Positions 20,177 through 28,966 of a stretch of 64,000 nucleotides of DNA are shown here, in pieces (the stretch's first letter is position 1; each line of letters opens with the position of its first letter). The stretch spans positions 1-64,000 of the forward strand of contig NZ_JADKRW010000002.1 in the NCBI RefSeq assembly GCF_015350995.1. Reading direction: 5' to 3'. The position numbers were made by a program, and so were the translations under genes. Source of the stretch: Curtobacterium sp. VKM Ac-1393. Its GTDB lineage: Bacteria; Actinomycetota; Actinomycetes; Actinomycetales; Microbacteriaceae. The notes beneath the pieces were generated by a model, which searched no databases, was not told the DNA's origin, and was given only the letters and a program-made list of their open reading frames with translations.

Positions 20177-23100
20177 GTGTCCGTGGAGCTCCGGCCGAGC
20201 CTGACGGATCTGCGGGTCGGGGTGCCGGTGGCGATCGTCTGGATCCTGGTCGCGGTACTGGTCGGGGTGCCGGGGGCAGCTCCCGTCGTCGGGATCGTCG
20301 CCGCCGTGCTGGCGGGAGCGAGCGGCGTCGTCCGCGGTCGGTGCTCCTCGGCGCACCGGGTCGTGCTGGCGTGTGCGGGACCGGCGTTCGTCGTCACGAC
20401 CCTGACCGCGCTGCTGACGGTGTCGGTCGCCGTGGGCGAGACCCGACGCGTGCCGCCACCACTCCTCGCGCTCGCATCCGGGGCCGGGTCGGTCTCGTTC
20501 GACGTGGTCCTGTCGCGGGACCTGGCGGCTGGGGACCGCTCGGTCCTCGCGCGCCTCGAGCGTGCGGACGACCTCGGCGGGTTGCGGGTCCCCGTCCGGC
20601 TCGTCCCCTCGGGCGAGCAGCGCGACGGTGCGCTGGCGGCCGGCACACGCCTGACCGGGAGCGGAGCGCTCGGCGGCGACGAACCCGGGGCGGCGACGGC
20701 GTTCGTGCTGTTCGTCCGTGGGGTGCCGGCCGCCGAGGCACCCGGAGGCTTCCTCGGAGTGACCGACACGGCCCGCCGGGCGTTCGTCCGGACGACCGAG
20801 GGGCTTCCCGAGCCCGGGGCGGCACTCCTGCGCGGAATGGCGATCGGTGACCGGTCCGGACTGGACCCGCACACCGAAGCCGCGATGGAGACGTCCGCAC
20901 TGACGCACCTGACCGCCGTGTCCGGAGCGAACTGCGCGGTGATCGTCGGCCTCGTCGTCGTGATCGGGCGAGCGTGCGGCGCATCCCGTGGCGTCCGAGC
21001 GACGGCGGCGATCGCGGTGCTGCTCGCGTTCGTGGTGCTCGTGCGGCCCGATCCGTCGATCGTCCGGGCCACGGTGATGGCGGTCGTCGTGCTGGTCCTG
21101 CACCTGTCCGGTCGCCCTGTGCGCGGTGTGCCGCTCATCGCCCTGGCTGCGATCGGCATGCTGGTGGTGGACCCCTGGTTCGCGCGGTCGTTCGGGTTCG
21201 CCCTCTCCGTGCTCGCCACGACCGGCATCGTCGTGCTCGGTCCGCCGCTCACCGTGTTCCTCGCTCGACGCCTGTGGACACCGGTGGCTGCGGCGCTGGC
21301 CGTCCCGGTGGCTGCGCAGGTCGCGTGCTGGCCGGTGACGATCCCGTTGTCCGCGGCGCTGCCGACCTACGCGGTACCGGCGAACCTGCTGGCCGAACCG
21401 CTCGCGCCGGTCGTCACGGTGATCGGGCTCGCGGCGTGCCTGCTCGCTCCGCTCTGGCCCGCGGGCGCGCAGGTGCTCGCCGCGGTCGCGTGGGTACCGG
21501 CCGCGGCGGTCGGGGGTGTCGCCCACGGGGCAGCCGCCCTGCCGTTCGCCGCTGCACCCTGGCCGGCCGGAGCGCTCGGTGTGGCCGGTGCTGCGCTGGT
21601 GTGCGGCTGCATCGCGGTGGCGGTGCTGGTCCGGGGTCGGCTCGGTTCCCGGTTGGTGCTCGCAGCGGGCGCGGTGGTCGTGATCGGCGTCGCGGCGGTC
21701 GCCGTCCCGGTGCTCGTGGTCCGTGGTTCGGTGCCGGGCGACTGGTCGGTCGCCGCGTGCGACGTCGGGCAGGGGGACGCCGTGCTGCTCCGTGGCGAGG
21801 CCGCCGTCGCCCTCGTGGACACCGGCGACGACGAGGAACGGCTCCGGGCATGCCTGGACCTGCTCGGGGTGGACCGGATCGACCTGCTCGTCCTCACGCA
21901 CTTCGACCGCGACCACGTCGGTGCCGTGGGAGCGGTGACCGGCCTGGTCGAGACCGCCCTGGTCGGACCGGTCGGCCGCGCGTCGGACGATCGGGTGGTC
22001 GACGACCTCCGACGCGCCGGGGTCGACGTCCGGAGTGCCGACGACCGGGTCTCCGGCTCCCTCGGGCCGCTCGCCTGGCGCGTGGTGTGGCCCTTGGCCG
22101 GCGATCGTGCCGCCGGCAACGACGCGAGCATCGTGCTCGTGACCGAACCGCCGCCCGGTGGCGGCTGCCCCACGTGCCTGACCGGCGTCTTCCTCGGCGA
22201 CCTGGGGGAGTCCGTGCAGCGTCGGCTCCGGGTCGGCGGCGGACTGCCCGCCGGTCCGGTCGACGTGGTGAAGGTCTCGCACCACGGTTCGGCGGACCAG
22301 GACCCGCTGCTGTACCGGCAGCTCGCCGCCCGCATCGGGCTCATCGGCGTCGGTGCGGGCAACACGTACGGGCACCCGACACGATCAGCACTGACGATGC
22401 TCGCAGCGTCCGGGACGACGCCCTACCGGACGGACGAGCGGGGCCCCGTCGTGGTCGGGCGTGCCGGCACCGACGACCTGCGGGTGTGGACGGAGCGCAC
22501 GCCGTCGGTGGCCGCCCGTAGGATCGTCGGAGCACCCGTCGCACCGGCACCGTCCGGATCGGCACCACCGGAAGGACCGCATGCCCGCCAAGAAGCCCGC
22601 GCGCGCCGCAGCGAAGATCGACCAGGTTCCCTGGTCGGGGATCCGACCGGCTCCCGTCGTGCTCATCACCGGCCCCGAGGCGTTCCTCGCGGACCGGGCG
22701 CGTGGTGTGCTGAAGGACCTGCTCGTGGGCGAGGACCCGGCGCTCGAGGTGCACGACCTCGAAGCCGACCAGTACGCCCCCGGCATCCTGGCGACCCTGG
22801 CCAGCCCGTCGCTGTTCGGCGAACCGCGGCTCGTCCGGGTCACCAACGTCGAGAAGTGCACCGACGCCTTCATCACCGAGACGATCTCGTACCTGCAGGC
22901 CCCGGCCGACGACGTCACCCTGGTGCTCCGACACGGCGGGGGCGTCCGCGGCAAGAAGCTGCTCGACACGATCCGCAGCGGGGTCGGCGGTGGCGTCGAG
23001 GTCCTCTGCGACGAGCTCAAGCGCGAGACCGACCGCATCGACTTCGTGAACGCCGAGTTCCGGGCCGCGCGACGCAAGATCGCACCCTCGGCGGTCCGGA

Positions 23101-23452
23101 CCCTCGTGGTGGCCTTCGCCGACGACCTGGCCGAGCTCGCCGCGGCGTGCCGACAGCTCCTGGCCGACGAAGCACAGGAGATCACCGACAAGGTGGTCGA
23201 CAAGTACTACGGCGGCCGCGTCGAGACGAACGCGTTCAAGGTGGCAGACATCGCCCTGGCCGGACGGTCCGCTCCGGCGATCGTCGAACTGCGGCACGCC
23301 CTGGCCACCGGAGAAGCCCCCGTCCCGATCGTCGCCGCGTTCGCGAGCAAGATCCGCACTATGGCGAAGGTCAGTGCGTTCCGTGGGCCGAGCGGTCAGG
23401 CGGCGTCGGCCCTCGGGATGGCGCCGTGGCAGGTGCAGCGCGCGCAGCGTGA
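20177..23452 (+). CDS. comEC: ComEC/Rec2 DNA-uptake channel, reading frame extended through holA
   Basis: Polytopic membrane protein that carries single-stranded DNA across the membrane during transformation. GTG 20177 lies 3 nt after comEA. An N-terminal membrane region is followed by the competence domain with LTHLTAVSGANCAVIVGLVV, then more helices. A metallo-beta-lactamase-like domain follows (AACDVGQGDAVLLRG, LVDTGD, LVLTHFDRDHVGAVGA, KVSHHGSADQDP). Recognisable sequence ends near DLRVWTERTPSVAARR (about 22515, residue 780). The frame then stays open for about 310 further Arg/Pro/Gly-rich codons that look like a shadow of holA. A stop in the neighbouring frame (TAG 22519-22521) lies exactly where the protein should end, so the true gene probably finishes there and a 1-nt change has opened the frame. 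Confidence 0.8.
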   Translation: MSVELRPSLTDLRVGVPVAIVWILVAVLVGVPGAAPVVGIVAAVLAGASGVVRGRCSSAHRVVLACAGPAFVVTTLTALLTVSVAVGETRRVPPPLLALASGAGSVSFDVVLSRDLAAGDRSVLARLERADDLGGLRVPVRLVPSGEQRDGALAAGTRLTGSGALGGDEPGAATAFVLFVRGVPAAEAPGGFLGVTDTARRAFVRTTEGLPEPGAALLRGMAIGDRSGLDPHTEAAMETSALTHLTAVSGANCAVIVGLVVVIGRACGASRGVRATAAIAVLLAFVVLVRPDPSIVRATVMAVVVLVLHLSGRPVRGVPLIALAAIGMLVVDPWFARSFGFALSVLATTGIVVLGPPLTVFLARRLWTPVAAALAVPVAAQVACWPVTIPLSAALPTYAVPANLLAEPLAPVVTVIGLAACLLAPLWPAGAQVLAAVAWVPAAAVGGVAHGAAALPFAAAPWPAGALGVAGAALVCGCIAVAVLVRGRLGSRLVLAAGAVVVIGVAAVAVPVLVVRGSVPGDWSVAACDVGQGDAVLLRGEAAVALVDTGDDEERLRACLDLLGVDRIDLLVLTHFDRDHVGAVGAVTGLVETALVGPVGRASDDRVVDDLRRAGVDVRSADDRVSGSLGPLAWRVVWPLAGDRAAGNDASIVLVTEPPPGGGCPTCLTGVFLGDLGESVQRRLRVGGGLPAGPVDVVKVSHHGSADQDPLLYRQLAARIGLIGVGAGNTYGHPTRSALTMLAASGTTPYRTDERGPVVVGRAGTDDLRVWTERTPSVAARRIVGAPVAPAPSGSAPPEGPHARQEARARRSEDRPGSLVGDPTGSRRAHHRPRGVPRGPGAWCAEGPARGRGPGARGARPRSRPVRPRHPGDPGQPVAVRRTAARPGHQRREVHRRLHHRDDLVPAGPGRRRHPGAPTRRGRPRQEAARHDPQRGRRWRRGPLRRAQARDRPHRLRERRVPGRATQDRTLGGPDPRGGLRRRPGRARRGVPTAPGRRSTGDHRQGGRQVLRRPRRDERVQGGRHRPGRTVRSGDRRTAARPGHRRSPRPDRRRVREQDPHYGEGQCVPWAERSGGVGPRDGAVAGAARAA
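22519..22524 (+). promoter_or_regulatory. holA -10 box (TAGGAT)
   Basis: TAGGAT is a consensus-like actinobacterial -10 box lying inside the open tail of comEC and giving a 5' leader of about 50 nt before holA. Its TAG is also the out-of-frame stop where ComEC would be expected to end. Confidence 0.5.
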
Positions 23453-23600
23453 TGTCGCCTCGTGGAGCGAGACCGGGCTGGCGAACGCGATCACGAGCAT
23501 CGCCGAGGCCGACACCGCGGTGAAGGGCGGCTCGCGCGATGCGCACTACGCGCTCGAGGTCATGGTCCGCACCATCGCCCGACGCGGCGAGGCCCGCTGA
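22581..23600 (+). CDS. holA: DNA polymerase III subunit delta
   Basis: Clamp-loader subunit that opens the beta sliding clamp at replication forks, 339 aa. ATG 22581 follows GAAGGA (22571-22576) and starts MPAKKPARAAAKIDQVPW, a basic actinobacterial-type extension. Then comes PVVLITGPEAFLADRARG, the standard HolA opening. The fold continues with VHDLEADQYAPGILATLASP, LFGEPRLVRVTNVEK and an all-helical collar domain. The position next to comEC and rpsT is conserved in many actinobacteria. It overlaps the unusual comEC reading-frame extension by about 870 nt on the same strand; holA is the real gene there. Confidence 0.92.
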   Translation: MPAKKPARAAAKIDQVPWSGIRPAPVVLITGPEAFLADRARGVLKDLLVGEDPALEVHDLEADQYAPGILATLASPSLFGEPRLVRVTNVEKCTDAFITETISYLQAPADDVTLVLRHGGGVRGKKLLDTIRSGVGGGVEVLCDELKRETDRIDFVNAEFRAARRKIAPSAVRTLVVAFADDLAELAAACRQLLADEAQEITDKVVDKYYGGRVETNAFKVADIALAGRSAPAIVELRHALATGEAPVPIVAAFASKIRTMAKVSAFRGPSGQAASALGMAPWQVQRAQRDVASWSETGLANAITSIAEADTAVKGGSRDAHYALEVMVRTIARRGEAR

Positions 23601-23646
23601 GGCGACCCGCGCCTCCCGGCTGTCGCACGTCCGGTCGTCTCACGTC

Positions 23647-23707
23647 CTCGAGTGAACAGAAGACGACGGGTGCACCCGCGGAAGCCGTCGTTTTCTGCTC
23701 ACTCGAG
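23647..23707. repeat. 23-bp-arm inverted repeat between holA and rpsT
   Basis: CTCGAGTGAACAGAAGACGA and CGG (23647-23669) pair with CCG-TCGTTTTCTGCTCACTCGAG (23685-23707), 21 of 23 positions, with a 15-nt loop. It sits between convergent genes. A CGCGCCTCCCGG copy of the dispersed motif (23608-23619) lies just before it. It probably terminates holA and may belong to the palindromic-element set. Confidence 0.8.
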
Positions 23708-23770
23708 CGCGCACGCAGCGGAGGCGCGCCGCGCGCCGCCCCCGCACGCGGCCCCCGCCCCGCAGACGAC

Positions 23771-23802
23771 GAAGGCCCCACACCGAACGGTGCGGGGCCT
23801 TC
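23771..23802 (-). terminator. rpsT terminator
   Basis: GAAGGCCCC and GGGGCCTTC form a 9-bp stem, with inner CACCG/CGGTG pairs strengthening it, 17 nt beyond the rpsT stop on the minus strand. Confidence 0.8.
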
Positions 23803-23819
23803 GTGCGACGCTCAGGAGA

Positions 23820-24080
23820 TCAGAGCGACGCAACCTTCTTCGCGATGGCCGACTTGCGGTTCGCGGCCTGGTTGCGGTGGATGACACCCTTGCTCACGGC
23901 CTTGTCGAGCTTCTTCGACGCGGTGGCCAGGGCCGCAACGGCCTTGTCCTTGTCGCCAGCGGCAACGGCGTCGTTGGTGTGACGGATGAACGTCTTCAGC
24001 TCCGACTTGTAGGCCTTGTTGCGCTCGGTGGCCTTGAGGTTGGTCTTGATGCGCTTGATCTGCGACTTGATGTTCGCCAT
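23820..24080 (-). CDS. rpsT: 30S ribosomal protein S20
   Basis: Ribosomal protein that binds 16S rRNA in the small subunit, 86 aa. I chose the ATG at 24080, giving [20 protein letters not shown], the canonical S20 start. AGGAG lies just upstream on the minus strand; the frame extends 22 codons further but those residues are not S20-like. The sequence is lysine- and alanine-rich with long helices and ends [11 protein letters not shown]. It is convergent with holA, from which it is separated by a long inverted repeat and its own terminator. Identity is secure. Confidence 0.97.
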   Translation of the reverse strand: MANIKSQIKRIKTNLKATERNKAYKSELKTFIRHTNDAVAAGDKDKAVAALATASKKLDKAVSKGVIHRNQAANRKSAIAKKVASL

Positions 24081-24267
24081 GTGTAGCTCCTGCTTCGTCT
24101 CGTACGGGTGGGCGCGACCGCGGGGTAGAGGGGCCCTCGGTCGCATCGCGTTCCACCCGTGGGCGGGGAACGCGCAAGCCAGCCACCAACATTACCAGGC
24201 GAACGGCCCGCCACCAAAGCACGAAACACCGCTGGATCGGCGTGATCTCGCGGCAACATGCACCGGA

Positions 24268-24273
24268 TACGGT
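24268..24273 (+). promoter_or_regulatory. Aminotransferase -10 box (TACGGT)
   Basis: TACGGT ends 7 nt before ATG 24281 and supports that start over the GTG at 24242, which would lie upstream of the promoter. A leaderless transcript is inferred. Confidence 0.45.
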
Positions 24274-24280
24274 GACGGAC

Positions 24281-25447
24281 ATGCCATCCCTCGCGCCTCG
24301 GATCGACACCGTGCCCGCCTCCGGCATCCGGAGGGTCTTCGAGCAGGCAGCGCTGCTGCAGTCCTCGGGGACCGCGGTCACGATGCTCGTGATCGGCGAG
24401 CCGGACGTGCCGGTGGCACCGCACATCGGCGACGCGGCCCGTCGGGCGTGGACCGAGGACCGCACCGACTACACGCCGAACGGCGGCATCGCACCACTGC
24501 GCGAGGCGATCCGCGACAAGCTCCGCCGCGAGAACCGCATCGAGGTCGACCTCGAACAGATCTGGACGACGATCGGTGCGACGCAGGCGCTGTTCCAGGC
24601 GATGACGCTGACGCTGGGCCCCGGCGACGAGGTGCTGGTGCCGGACCCCGGGTACACGACCTTCACGATGAACGCGCACATCATCGGCGCGACCCCGGTG
24701 CCGTACCGACTCGAGCCGCAGCACGGCTTCGAACCCGACCTCGAGGCGCTCGAGGCGAGCGTCACCGAGCACACCCGCGTGATCGTCGTGAACTCGCCGT
24801 CGAACCCGCTCGGCTCGGTGTTCGGCGAGGACACCCTCCGCGCGCTGCTGGCCTTCGCGAAACGGCACGACCTGTGGGTGATCAGCGACGAGGTCTACGA
24901 GTACTTCACCTACGGCACCCGGCACGTCAGCCTGGCCGCGCTCGACGAGGACGACCGGGTGTTCTCGGCGTTCTCGTTGAGCAAGACGTACGCGATGACG
25001 GGCGTCCGGGTGGGGTACCTCGTGACACCGAAGGGCCTCGGCCCGACGATGCGCACCACGCAGGAGGCCATGATCAGCTGCGTCGCCGAACCCGACCAGT
25101 ACGCGGCACTGGCGGCGATCGTGGGGGACCACTCCGCGGTGCGCGACGCCCGCGAGCACTACCGCGCGAACCTCGAGGTCGCGAAACAGGTCCTCGACGC
25201 CGCCGGCATCCGGTACCTCGACCCGCGCGGTGCGTTCTACCTGTGGGTCGACCTGTCGCACGCCTCGGACGGCGACGTCGCGGCCTGGGCGCTCGGCCTG
25301 CTGCAGCGCGAGGCCGTCGCGGTCGCGCCCGGCAGCGCGTTCGGCCGCACCGGCGAGGGCTGGATCCGCGTGTGTCTGGCGGCGACGCCGGACGACCTCC
25401 GCCGTGGCCTGGGCGCGTTGCCCGCGCCGGCGCACGTCGCCGTCTGA
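24281..25447 (+). CDS. Class I/II pyridoxal-phosphate aminotransferase
   Basis: Cytosolic PLP-dependent transaminase of fold type I (AspB/AAT-like group), 388 aa from ATG 24281. The phosphate-binding and cofactor sites are visible. Asn is in VVNSPSNPLGSVFG, Asp and Tyr in WVISDEVYEYFTYG, the Schiff-base lysine in FSLSKTYAMTGVRVGYL and the carboxylate-binding Arg in GEGWIRVCLAAT. The N-terminus GIRRVFEQAALLQ and the sequence VIGEPDVPVAPHI are typical of the aspartate/aromatic aminotransferase superfamily, but the substrate cannot be assigned. It is divergent from rpsT and is followed by a repeat-rich gap before lepA, so it is probably a single-gene transcript. Confidence 0.88.
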   Translation: MPSLAPRIDTVPASGIRRVFEQAALLQSSGTAVTMLVIGEPDVPVAPHIGDAARRAWTEDRTDYTPNGGIAPLREAIRDKLRRENRIEVDLEQIWTTIGATQALFQAMTLTLGPGDEVLVPDPGYTTFTMNAHIIGATPVPYRLEPQHGFEPDLEALEASVTEHTRVIVVNSPSNPLGSVFGEDTLRALLAFAKRHDLWVISDEVYEYFTYGTRHVSLAALDEDDRVFSAFSLSKTYAMTGVRVGYLVTPKGLGPTMRTTQEAMISCVAEPDQYAALAAIVGDHSAVRDAREHYRANLEVAKQVLDAAGIRYLDPRGAFYLWVDLSHASDGDVAAWALGLLQREAVAVAPGSAFGRTGEGWIRVCLAATPDDLRRGLGALPAPAHVAV

Positions 25448-25463
25448 CGCTGGAGCGTGCGGC

Positions 25464-25645
25464 CGGGAGGCCCGCCCCGTGTCCGCCACGCATCGCACCG
25501 TGCGAGGTCTGGTCGCGTTCCGTGCCCGGTTCCGGATTCCGTGCGAGGTCCCGCCCCTCGCACGGAATCGGGAACGCCGCACGACGGTGCGGCGTCGCAC
25601 GGTGCGACGCACGCACGAACTCGCACCGACCTCGCACCGTGCGAG
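25464..25645. repeat. Palindrome-rich gap before lepA (CTCGCAC-N-GTGCGAG motifs)
   Basis: The 266-nt gap holds a 20-nt-arm inverted repeat (25529-25548 with 25556-25575, 19 of 20 paired, 7-nt loop) built on GATTCCGTGCGAGG. It also holds three short (A/C/G)TCGCAC(C/G)GTGCGA-type palindromes near 25493, 25594 and 25631, and a CGCCGCAC/GTGCGGCG pair. A CGGGAGGCCCG motif copy is at 25464-25474. It could combine the aminotransferase terminator with operator-like or REP-like elements. No protein is evident. Confidence 0.75.
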
Positions 25646-25713
25646 CCGCGCTGCGCGACGCCGGCACGCAAGCATGGGAGACTGGGCCGACCGTCCGACC
25701 CACCTGAGGAACC

Positions 25714-27561
25714 GTGAGCCCACAAGCATCCGCTCCGCTCGAGCCCGCCGCGACCCCGGCCGGCGCGATCCGCAACTTCTGCATCATCGCGCACATCGAC
25801 CACGGCAAGTCCACGCTGGCCGACCGCATGCTGCAGATGACCGGCGTCGTCGAGGAGCGCGCGATGCGCGCGCAGTACCTCGACCGCATGGACATCGAGC
25901 GCGAGCGCGGCATCACGATCAAGTCGCAGGCCGTCCGGATGCCGTGGGAGCTCGACGGCGAGACCTTCGCGCTCAACATGATCGACACCCCCGGGCACGT
26001 CGACTTCTCGTACGAGGTGTCCCGGTCCCTCGCGGCTTGCGAGGGCGCGATCCTGCTCGTCGACGCCGCCCAGGGCATCGAGGCGCAGACGCTCGCGAAC
26101 CTGTACCTGGCGCTCGAGAACGACCTCGAGATCATCCCGGTGCTCAACAAGATCGACCTGCCGGCGGCCGAACCCGAGAAGTACGCGGCCGAGCTCGCGC
26201 AGCTCATCGGCGGCAAGCCGGAGGACGTCCTGCGGGTCTCCGGCAAGACCGGCGTCGGCGTCCCCGAGCTCCTCGACCTGGTGGTCCGGCGCGTGCCGGC
26301 ACCGGTCGGCGACGTCGAGGCCGCGCCGCGCGCGATGATCTTCGACTCGGTCTACGACAGCTACCGCGGTGTCGTGACCTACATCCGGATGATCGACGGC
26401 TCCATCAAGCCGCGCGAGAAGGTCCAGATGATGTCGACGAAGTCGACGCACGAGATCCTCGAGATCGGGGTGTCGAGCCCCGAGCCGATCCCGACGAAGG
26501 GGCTCTCCGTCGGCGAGGTCGGCTACCTCATCACCGGCGTGAAGGACGTCCGCCAGTCCAAGGTCGGCGACACCGTCACGAGCGCCCAGAAGCCCGCGAC
26601 CGAGGCACTGCCCGGCTACACGGACCCGAAGCCCATGGTCTTCTCGGGCCTGTACCCGATCGACGGGTCGGACTACCCGGACCTGCGCGACGCGCTCGAC
26701 AAGCTCAAGCTGTCCGACGCGGCCCTGGTCTACGAACCCGAGACGTCGGTGGCGCTCGGCTTCGGCTTCCGCTGCGGGTTCCTCGGTCTGCTCCACCTCG
26801 AGATCATCACCGAGCGGCTCTCGCGCGAGTTCGGCCTCGACCTCATCACGACCGCGCCCAGCGTGATCTACGAGGTCACGAACGAGGACAACTCCGTGAC
26901 CGAGGTCACGAACCCGTCCGAGTTCCCCGGCGGCCGCATCGTCGAGGTCCGCGAGCCCATGGTCCGCGCGGCGATCCTCGCGCCGAAGGACTACGTCGGC
27001 GCGATCATGGAGCTCTGCCAGTCGCGCCGCGGCTCGCTGCTCGGCATGGAGTACCTCGGCGAGGACCGCGTCGAGATCCGCTACGAGATGCCCCTCGGCG
27101 AGATCGTGTTCGACTTCTTCGACCAGCTGAAGAGCAAGACGCAGGGCTACGCGTCGCTCGACTACGAACCCATCGGCGACCAGGCGGCCGACCTGGTCAA
27201 GGTCGACATCCTGCTGCAGGGCGACCAGGTCGATGCGTTCAGCGCGATCGTGCACCGCGACAAGGCCTACGCCTACGGCACGCTGATGACCGAGCGCCTG
27301 CGCAAGCTCATCCCGCGTCAGCAGTTCGAGGTGCCGATCCAGGCGGCCATCGGTGCCCGGATCATCGCCCGCGAGAGCATCCGCGCGATGCGCAAGGACG
27401 TCCTGGCGAAGTGCTACGGCGGTGACATCACCCGCAAGCGCAAGCTCCTCGAGAAGCAGAAGGAGGGCAAGAAGCGCATGAAGACGATCGGTCGGGTCGA
27501 GGTCCCGCAGGAAGCCTTCATCGCGGCGCTCTCCGGCGACGTCGAGGAAAAGAAGAAGTAG
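25714..27561 (+). CDS. lepA: Elongation factor 4 (LepA)
   Basis: Ribosome-associated GTPase that acts on stalled or mis-translocated ribosomes, 615 aa. The GTG at 25714 follows TGAGGA. G motifs are clear: AHIDHGKST (G1), RGITIKSQ (switch I), DTPGHVDF (G3) and LNKIDLP (G4). The EF-G-like domains follow, and the C-terminal LepA-specific domain has the conserved basic end [20 protein letters not shown]. Size and motifs match the family exactly. It stands alone between the repeat-rich gap and an inverted repeat. Confidence 0.96.
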   Translation: MSPQASAPLEPAATPAGAIRNFCIIAHIDHGKSTLADRMLQMTGVVEERAMRAQYLDRMDIERERGITIKSQAVRMPWELDGETFALNMIDTPGHVDFSYEVSRSLAACEGAILLVDAAQGIEAQTLANLYLALENDLEIIPVLNKIDLPAAEPEKYAAELAQLIGGKPEDVLRVSGKTGVGVPELLDLVVRRVPAPVGDVEAAPRAMIFDSVYDSYRGVVTYIRMIDGSIKPREKVQMMSTKSTHEILEIGVSSPEPIPTKGLSVGEVGYLITGVKDVRQSKVGDTVTSAQKPATEALPGYTDPKPMVFSGLYPIDGSDYPDLRDALDKLKLSDAALVYEPETSVALGFGFRCGFLGLLHLEIITERLSREFGLDLITTAPSVIYEVTNEDNSVTEVTNPSEFPGGRIVEVREPMVRAAILAPKDYVGAIMELCQSRRGSLLGMEYLGEDRVEIRYEMPLGEIVFDFFDQLKSKTQGYASLDYEPIGDQAADLVKVDILLQGDQVDAFSAIVHRDKAYAYGTLMTERLRKLIPRQQFEVPIQAAIGARIIARESIRAMRKDVLAKCYGGDITRKRKLLEKQKEGKKRMKTIGRVEVPQEAFIAALSGDVEEKKK

Positions 27562-27585
27562 CGCCCGTCGCGCCGGGCGCCGACG

Positions 27586-27645
27586 TTTCGCGCTGAGCGA
27601 CACCGCACGCGCCGGGGCGGCCGTGGAGTGTCGCGGAGCGCGAAA
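27586..27645. repeat. 18-bp-arm inverted repeat after lepA
   Basis: TTTCGCGCTGAGCGACAC (27586-27603) pairs with GTGTCGCGGAGCGCGAAA (27628-27645), 16 of 18 positions, with a 24-nt loop. It lies between convergent lepA and the minus-strand membrane protein gene and is probably a shared terminator. Confidence 0.7.
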
Positions 27646-27689
27646 GTTCGCCCGCGCCGGTCGGCGCCGGCGGCCGCGGTCGTGCGCCG

Positions 27690-28181
27690 TCAGCGGGTGC
27701 GCGCGGCGCGGGTCCGCAAGGCGGCCAGGCAGAGGGCCGGGAGGCTCGCGGCGGCGAGTCCCGCCAGTGCGGTCCGCAGGATGGTCCAGTGCGCGACCGC
27801 GTCGAATCCCGTCTGCTCGCCCGCGGCGATCCCGGCGACGACCGCGCCGACCACCAGCACGAGGGTCACCGCGCCGAGCACCTGTGGCAACCGCTGAGCG
27901 CGGTGGCGACGAACCGCGGTGACCAGGGTCGCCCCGAACAGCAGGACCCCGGCGCCCGCGCAGCAGGCTCCGGCGGCGGCGATGACGTTCGCGGTGTCGA
28001 AGCCGTCCCACGCGCCCGGGGCGACGGTCGAGTAGCGCGCGGGCGACGCTGCTGCGGTGGTCGTCACGTCCACCAGGGCGCGCGCGAGCGCGGCGGCGCC
28101 GAAGGCGACGAGCGTGAGCAGGGCGAACGTCGCAGTCCGACGGTCGACGGACCGGCGGGGCGCGGGGGTGGAGCGGGGCAC
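27690..28181 (-). CDS. Small four-helix membrane protein of unknown function
   Basis: Not recognised. The 163-aa protein has a basic, Pro-rich N-terminus (MPRSTPAPRRSVDRR) and then four predicted transmembrane helices: near residues 18-40, 65-88, 100-122 and 134-155. A 25-residue outward-facing loop with YSTVAPGAWDGFDTANV lies between the first two. The C-terminus is short and Arg-rich. The start is a GTG with TATCGT ending 6 nt upstream, so it is probably a leaderless single-gene transcript. It is convergent with lepA and divergent from the DUF1990 gene. It resembles small actinobacterial integral membrane proteins without assigned roles. Confidence 0.7.
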   Translation of the reverse strand: MPRSTPAPRRSVDRRTATFALLTLVAFGAAALARALVDVTTTAAASPARYSTVAPGAWDGFDTANVIAAAGACCAGAGVLLFGATLVTAVRRHRAQRLPQVLGAVTLVLVVGAVVAGIAAGEQTGFDAVAHWTILRTALAGLAAASLPALCLAALRTRAARTR

Positions 28182-28294
28182 GGGGAAACGATACGGGCGT
28201 GGCGGGCGTGTGTCGGGCCTCCAGTTCGGGGCGCACGCGAACCGGACGATCCTTCGGTTCGATCCGACGGGGCAGGCCCAAGTAGGCTGGCGGC

Positions 28295-28942
28295 ATGAGC
28301 ATCCGCGGGAGCTACCGGACCGCCCTGACCTACGGCGCGGTGGGGGCGACCCAGGCGTCGGACCTCATGACGTACCCGCCCGAGGGGTTCACCCCCACGG
28401 AGTCCCGGGCGCGGATCGGGCACGGCGACCAGCGGTTCGAGACCGCCGTGACGCAGGCCCTGACCTGGCAGATCCAGGAACGCAGCGGCATCCGTGTGCA
28501 GGTCGAGGACCAGCCCGACGACGACGAGGTCCGCTACAACCCGGTGACCTTCGACGACGACGGCGTCCCGATCGCTCCCGCGTCGATCGGCACCCCGCGC
28601 GTCGAGAAGTTCGCCCCGGACGGCACCCCGCTGCTGACCGCCGGCACGAGCGCGACGCTGACGATGCACGCGTTCGGACAGACCGTGCAGGCTCCGGTGC
28701 GGGTGGTGTCGATCATCGACGAGCACGATCGCAAGGGGTTCGCCTACGGCACGCTCGAGGGGCACCCGCTGTCGGGCGAGGAGTCGTTCGTCGTCGAGCG
28801 CACCTCGGACGGCTCGGTGTGGCTGCAGATCCGGCAGTTCTCGCAGCCGGCCGGTCGGAAGTGGCGGTTCGTGGCGCCGTTGCTGCGTCGGCAGCAGAAG
28901 GTCATGGCCGAGAAGTACCTGGCGGCGCTCCGCGGGGACTAG
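28295..28942 (+). CDS. DUF1990 family protein
   Basis: Member of the DUF1990 family, whose function is not known. The 215-aa protein carries the family signatures LTYGAVGATQASDLMTYPP near the N-terminus, RARIGHGDQRFETA in the first third and FAYGTLEGHPLSGEESFVVE in the second half. The C-terminus has VWLQIRQFSQPAGRKWRF. It is soluble, with no signal peptide. The ATG at 28295 lies 6 nt after a TAGGCT -10 box (28283-28288), which supports a leaderless start. It is convergent with the HAD hydrolase gene, 24 nt apart. Confidence 0.85.
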   Translation: MSIRGSYRTALTYGAVGATQASDLMTYPPEGFTPTESRARIGHGDQRFETAVTQALTWQIQERSGIRVQVEDQPDDDEVRYNPVTFDDDGVPIAPASIGTPRVEKFAPDGTPLLTAGTSATLTMHAFGQTVQAPVRVVSIIDEHDRKGFAYGTLEGHPLSGEESFVVERTSDGSVWLQIRQFSQPAGRKWRFVAPLLRRQQKVMAEKYLAALRGD

Positions 28943-28966
28943 CGCGCGGCGACCAGCGCGCGGCGA

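Noticed and set aside
19463-22375. Long minus-strand open frame opposite comEA/comEC
   Set aside because: Low-complexity His/Arg/Asp-rich translation with no domain. The plus strand carries clear comEA and comEC motifs.
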